Assembly (NCBI GenBank): GCA_002502625.1
Contig: DAPV01000033.1
Span: 1 to 17,511 of the forward strand
Reading direction: 5' to 3'
Length of the DNA stretch: 17,511 bases
From: Euryarchaeota archaeon UBA125
Lineage (GTDB): Archaea > Thermoplasmatota > Poseidoniia > Poseidoniales > Thalassarchaeaceae
In this document: positions 14,162-17,511 of the stretch, one piece after another
How positions within the stretch are numbered: the stretch's first letter is position 1
Layout of the letters: every line of letters starts with the position of its first letter
Notes under the pieces: model-generated
What the model saw: only the letters and a program-made list of their open reading frames with translations
What the model was told of the DNA's origin: nothing
The model's database searches: none
Made by a program: the position numbers and the translations under genes

Positions 14162-15673
14162 TTAGGCAAGTCCGTATATTGTTCCAATTTTATCTTTCAA
14201 GTAATCCACAAATGGCTCTGGAATAGGAGTATCACCAGTCGCTTCCTCAATTAAGTCAGCAGGAGTGAGTATGGATCCTCGATGATGGACATTTGTTCTC
14301 ATCCATTCTAGTAATGGTGTAAATGTCCCTTTTCTCCAATCATCTTCAAGAGTATGCCCATCAGATTCTAAATCATTTCTTGCAGCTAGCAGTAATTGGG
14401 CTGAATACAGATTCCCTAGTGTGTATGTTGGGAAGTAGCCAAATGCTCCCATGGACCAATGAATATCTTGCAACACTCCTTGTTTTCTATCAGGGGAACG
14501 AATTCCTAAATATCGTTCATACATATCATCCCACGCATCAGGTAGATCATCAATTTCAAGTTCTCCAGATATCAGCAACTTCTCAACTTCATACCTAATC
14601 ATAATGTGAAGATTGTAAGTTGCTTCATCAGATTCAACACGAATTAGTGAAGGCTCGACTTGATTGATAGCTCTCCACAACATTTCTGCAGTTACTCCTT
14701 CCATATTCTTTGGAAAATGTTCTTTCCACATCGGTAAAGACCATTCACAGAATGCTAAACTTCGACCTACTTGATTTTCCCATAATCGACTTTGACTTTC
14801 ATGAACTCCCAATCCGTTTGCATGTCCTGATGGTTCGAAATCGAGATTTCTAGGACGTCCTTGTTCATACAAAGCATGACCGGTTTCATGCAACGCTCCG
14901 AAAATAGCACCCCATGGCTCTTTAACATCATAACGAGTTGTCCATCTTACATCATCTGGGTTGGAACCTCCACAAAATGGGTGAGTTGATTCATCTCTTC
15001 TTCCTGCTTGGAAATCAAAGCCAACTGCTTCAGAAAGTGCATGACTGAGTTTCTGTTGACCTTCAACAGACCATTCGTGACGATATACCCAATCGTTTGT
15101 ATTATCTCCGGATTGATTTACGGATTGAATCAAAGGAACCGATGAATCTCTCAATCCTGCAAATAGTGGATCAAGACGAGCAACAGTAAGTCCAGACTCA
15201 TAGAGATCAAGTAGAGCATCATATTTTTCGTTTTCATATCCTAGAAGTTCTGCTAATTCTCTCACTAAGTCAATCATTGTGGCTAAATCATCTCGAAAAA
15301 TAGAAAAATCATTTTTTTCACGTGCTTCAGTCCATGAAATAATTGATTTTGATTTGTGACGAGCCATCCGTTCAACAAATTCAGAAGATTGTTTTGTTGC
15401 CTTATCGTATGTATCTCTCATTAATCGTAAATTCCCAGAACGCACTGAATCTATTCCATCATCTTCAGTTTCTGCTTGTGCCAATAATTTACCCATTTCC
15501 GGATCAATCATCAATCGATGTCTTGTCTTTGATAACCATGCCATTTGTTCTGCTCGAAGAGGTGCTGCTTTAGGTGGCATCATTACCTCTTGATCCCATC
15601 CTAATAATCCTGAGATTTGTCCAATTGTTTCGATATCTTTCTGCTTGGCCATGAGACTCTCGTATGCGCCCAT
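14162..15673 (-). CDS. Metallocarboxypeptidase, M32 (Taq) family
   Basis: A 503-residue cytoplasmic zinc carboxypeptidase that removes C-terminal residues from peptides; length is typical for M32 (about 500). Diagnostic motifs are all present: N-terminal SGLLGWDQEVMMPPKAAPLR (21-40); DVRWTTRYD (241-249); zinc-binding HETGHALYEQ (His262, Glu263, His266); third ligand Glu292 in GVHESQSRLWEN; IRVESDEATYNLHI (344-357); and GVLQDIHWSMGAFGYFPTYTLG (399-420). ATG 15673 gives the usual family N-terminus; an in-frame ATG at 15652 is an alternative. An AAGGAG string lies upstream but about 30 nt from the ATG, too far for normal use. The ferritin-like gene ends 51 nt upstream on the same strand and the propeller gene follows. 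The enzyme would complete degradation of imported peptides; the S15-type lipoprotein nearby could supply them. Confidence 0.96.
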   Translation of the reverse strand: MGAYESLMAKQKDIETIGQISGLLGWDQEVMMPPKAAPLRAEQMAWLSKTRHRLMIDPEMGKLLAQAETEDDGIDSVRSGNLRLMRDTYDKATKQSSEFVERMARHKSKSIISWTEAREKNDFSIFRDDLATMIDLVRELAELLGYENEKYDALLDLYESGLTVARLDPLFAGLRDSSVPLIQSVNQSGDNTNDWVYRHEWSVEGQQKLSHALSEAVGFDFQAGRRDESTHPFCGGSNPDDVRWTTRYDVKEPWGAIFGALHETGHALYEQGRPRNLDFEPSGHANGLGVHESQSRLWENQVGRSLAFCEWSLPMWKEHFPKNMEGVTAEMLWRAINQVEPSLIRVESDEATYNLHIMIRYEVEKLLISGELEIDDLPDAWDDMYERYLGIRSPDRKQGVLQDIHWSMGAFGYFPTYTLGNLYSAQLLLAARNDLESDGHTLEDDWRKGTFTPLLEWMRTNVHHRGSILTPADLIEEATGDTPIPEPFVDYLKDKIGTIYGLA

Positions 15674-15724
15674 ACCATTCGTTTGGATAGGGTGCCTTTA
15701 CTCCTTCCGGAATTCAGTTCACAA

Positions 15725-16144
15725 TCACATTAACATCATTCGTAGTTCTTCGACCGATCTTAATTCATCAAAATATACTACTTCTAGAGCATCATATAGT
15801 TCTCTATCATCGATTTCTTCGATAAGTGGGAGAATTCCTCTATATGTTTCGCTAGCGGTCATTTCAGTTTTGTATGCCTCTTTGAGCATTACATTGTAAT
15901 CGGAAGTGTGTACAATTTCAGTACTCTCTCGGTCAGTTGTTGCTTCGCCACCCAACTTTACAATAGCAGATCTTACAGTTGCTGCATGAGTAATTGATTC
16001 AGTTACTTCATTATTGAAATGCGTAGCTAAATTAATTCGATGTATACCAGAAACGTAAGCAGCATAATGTGCATACATTGCAATTGCTCGTAATTCCCAT
16101 GCTAAAGCCTTGTTTAATGAATCTAAGATTTCGGAATCCGTCAT
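15725..16144 (-). CDS. Ferritin-like protein with altered diiron ligands
   Basis: A 139-residue, all-helical protein of the ferritin-like/bacterioferritin type. Helix 1 holds Glu17 in LAWELRAIAMYAHYAAY; helix 2 has NNEVTESITHAATVRSAIVKLGGEA, with His53 and the usual LGG after it; helix 3 holds Glu94 (KTEMTASETYRGIL); helix 4 has Glu127 in FDELRSVEELRMML. Compared with the bacterioferritin pattern (Glu18, Glu51, His54, Glu94, Glu127, His130), positions 50 and 130 are Ser here, so two of six ligands appear changed; Glu46 or Glu49 might compensate. The length is short of full bacterioferritin (about 155). GGGGAT before the ATG is a plausible ribosome-binding site. It is the first gene of the minus-strand group. 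Iron storage, stress protection or a non-iron role are all possible; only the fold is confident. Confidence 0.8.
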   Translation of the reverse strand: MTDSEILDSLNKALAWELRAIAMYAHYAAYVSGIHRINLATHFNNEVTESITHAATVRSAIVKLGGEATTDRESTEIVHTSDYNVMLKEAYKTEMTASETYRGILPLIEEIDDRELYDALEVVYFDELRSVEELRMMLM

Positions 16145-16245
16145 GTTCTATCCCCATTATTCCATTGAACGGGGGTTATTCAATCCATTGAATTGAGAAT
16201 CAAGAGTAAAGCAATCATTGAAGCGGATGACATAGACCCCAGATT
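16145..16245. promoter_or_regulatory. Divergent intergenic region with short inverted repeat
   Basis: This 101-bp gap separates the ferritin-like gene (minus) from the peptidase lipoprotein (plus), so both promoters must lie here or overlap it. ATTGAA (16164-16169) and TTCAAT (16179-16184) form an inverted repeat with a 9-nt spacer, and another CAATCCATTG palindrome follows (16181-16190). The plus gene has no clear ribosome-binding site. Regulatory roles are speculative. Confidence 0.35.
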
Positions 16246-17511
16246 ATGCGACAGGGCCTCCAGTCAGCACTCTTGTGTTTACTGATGATTTTCGGTTCTC
16301 TTTCTGGTTGCTTTGGGTCTGATGAAGAAGATGACGATGATGTATCTACACATTGGCTACCTGATGTAGAAGATCGTTCTATGTTGATTTATGACAACAC
16401 AGACGTATTCTCGAGAGTTCGAGCTAACGGTTCGTATGGAACCGGGGAAGTCATGTCAGTATTTGTTCCAGTTCCAGAAATTGATGCTTCAGATGGCGGT
16501 GCAGGAATAACAGGTGGGGCTGAAGTACATCTGGGATTATGGCTACCGGTAATTGAGGGATGTGATTGGACATCCTCTGACATTCCTGAAGATTGTAAGG
16601 TTCCAGTTATCGCAGAGATTGGGCCGTATTACAATGATGGAGATGTAGATGCCCTAACACCTGCTGATCGCCTTGGTCGGTTTTTGATAGAGAATTTTGT
16701 CTCCCATGGTTTTGGAGTTGCTCAAGTATCAGTATTTGGAACAGGAGATTCAAATCATTGTATGGATTTGATGGGTCACGATGAACAAGCTGGAATTAAG
16801 GCAGCAGTTGATTGGTTAGGAACTCAAGAATGGTCAAATGGAAAAGTTGGAGCCATTGGTAAGTCATACGATGGAAGTACTCCTTGGAATGCAGCAGCAT
16901 CAGGTACCGAGTATCTTGCAACTATTGTTCCGATGTCTGGATTAATTGGCGTTCATGATTTGATGTGGAGAAACGGAAGCATGGAGGCTAGAGGAGCGAT
17001 CATGCACAACGGAGTATACGGTTCATTTGGTTTAGATGGTGATGGTGACGATATAGAGAATGTTTGTGAAGGATACGTGGAAGGATATTACGCGGGCCCT
17101 GCAGCATATATGACTGGAGACAATCTTGCTTGGACAGGTTCTGATTACTGGGAAGAACGACACTTCCTATCCAATGCGCTAGAACTCTACAATGGTTCAA
17201 TTTACATTATTCATGGAATGCAAGATTGGAATGTAGATCCTCACATGGCATTCCCTGCTCATCAAATGTCAATAGATGCTGGATTTGATGTCAAGGGGCT
17301 TTATGGTCAATGGGCTCACGACTATCCTGATCGAGAAAGTGGGCATTCATCCCTTTCTAGCGGAAGAGGTGGCGAAGCCTACCCTTACACATTACGATGG
17401 GATTGGGCAGACGATTTGTTAGAATGGTTTGATTATTATCTTCGAGATTTAGGCCCTCAACCTCGTTTGATTGCCGAAATTCAGGATAATATGGGAGGAT
17501 GGAGAGTCGAG
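16246..17511 (+). CDS. X-Pro dipeptidyl-peptidase-like (S15) hydrolase, lipoprotein, 3' truncated
   Basis: The first 422 residues of a secreted alpha/beta hydrolase of the CocE/S15 (PepX) type; the frame is open to the right edge of the window. The signal peptide (SALLCLLMIFGSLSGC) has lipobox Cys22, followed by an acidic linker (DEEDDDD). The S15 pattern is clear: VPVIAEIGPYYND (119-131); FVSHGFGVAQVSVFGTGDS (151-169), equivalent to the family GY-DVRGTG motif; nucleophile Ser207 in IGKSYDGSTPWNAA; catalytic Asp327 in IHGMQDWNV; and His358 in GQWAHDYP. The C-terminal jelly-roll domain typical of the family would begin near the window edge. ATG 16246 is chosen because it gives a complete lipoprotein signal. 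Anchored outside the cell it would cleave peptides (X-Pro) or esters such as in CocE; peptide use is favoured by the nearby M32 carboxypeptidase. Substrate not established. Confidence 0.88.
   Translation, partial: MRQGLQSALLCLLMIFGSLSGCFGSDEEDDDDVSTHWLPDVEDRSMLIYDNTDVFSRVRANGSYGTGEVMSVFVPVPEIDASDGGAGITGGAEVHLGLWLPVIEGCDWTSSDIPEDCKVPVIAEIGPYYNDGDVDALTPADRLGRFLIENFVSHGFGVAQVSVFGTGDSNHCMDLMGHDEQAGIKAAVDWLGTQEWSNGKVGAIGKSYDGSTPWNAAASGTEYLATIVPMSGLIGVHDLMWRNGSMEARGAIMHNGVYGSFGLDGDGDDIENVCEGYVEGYYAGPAAYMTGDNLAWTGSDYWEERHFLSNALELYNGSIYIIHGMQDWNVDPHMAFPAHQMSIDAGFDVKGLYGQWAHDYPDRESGHSSLSSGRGGEAYPYTLRWDWADDLLEWFDYYLRDLGPQPRLIAEIQDNMGGWRVE

Overview
The window looks like a chromosomal fragment of a planktonic archaeon, most likely a Marine Group II / Poseidoniales-type member of the Thermoplasmatota. 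The signs are a class III prepilin N-terminus of the archaeal type (E|AVSPVIATILMVAIT), many lipobox lipoproteins, candidate TATA boxes about 25 nt upstream of start codons (fumarase at 10679, lipoprotein at 6695), marine-type GCTDxxAxNYxPxAxxxDGxC repeats, and AT-rich, closely packed genes. The phylum assignment is inference. No rRNA or tRNA gene was seen.

Left block (1-9378), surface phosphate scavenging and surface structures. The C-terminal end of a PstS-type phosphate-binding protein is followed on the same strand, at operon-like spacing, by a lipoprotein carrying a lamin-tail domain (LTD) and by a 1183-residue lipoprotein. In the large one a choice-of-anchor-I propeller appears to be interrupted by a phytase-like esterase domain, which is itself interrupted by an LTD. 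Next comes an archaeal type IV pilin that also ends in an LTD. After a strong hairpin and a small opposite-strand gene come another lipoprotein and, convergent with it, a PhoA-family alkaline phosphatase lipoprotein. The LTD lipoprotein appears to contain the pilin's own ectodomain split in two by the LTD, so pilin and lipoprotein share two modules in different arrangements. My reading, which is inference, is a phosphate-ester-hydrolysing cell-surface apparatus built on shared LTD and pilin modules.

Middle block (9458-12067), housekeeping: a type IB DNA topoisomerase of the bacterial/poxvirus class, then class II fumarase with a near-ideal leaderless promoter.

Non-coding block (12068-12950): 883 bp with no convincing long gene. 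It holds a GC-rich element with mutually exclusive hairpins, two tandem copies of a 222-bp unit (about 95% identical by eye) each with a T9 tract, a small minus-strand reading frame with a good ribosome-binding site that appears to lose frame as it enters the repeats, and a long imperfect hairpin with T-tracts on both sides.

Right block (12951-17511): three minus-strand genes in the order ferritin-like protein, M32 carboxypeptidase, cytoplasmic beta-propeller, possibly co-transcribed; and, divergently, an S15-type acyl-peptide hydrolase lipoprotein running off the right edge. With the M32 enzyme it suggests peptide scavenging.
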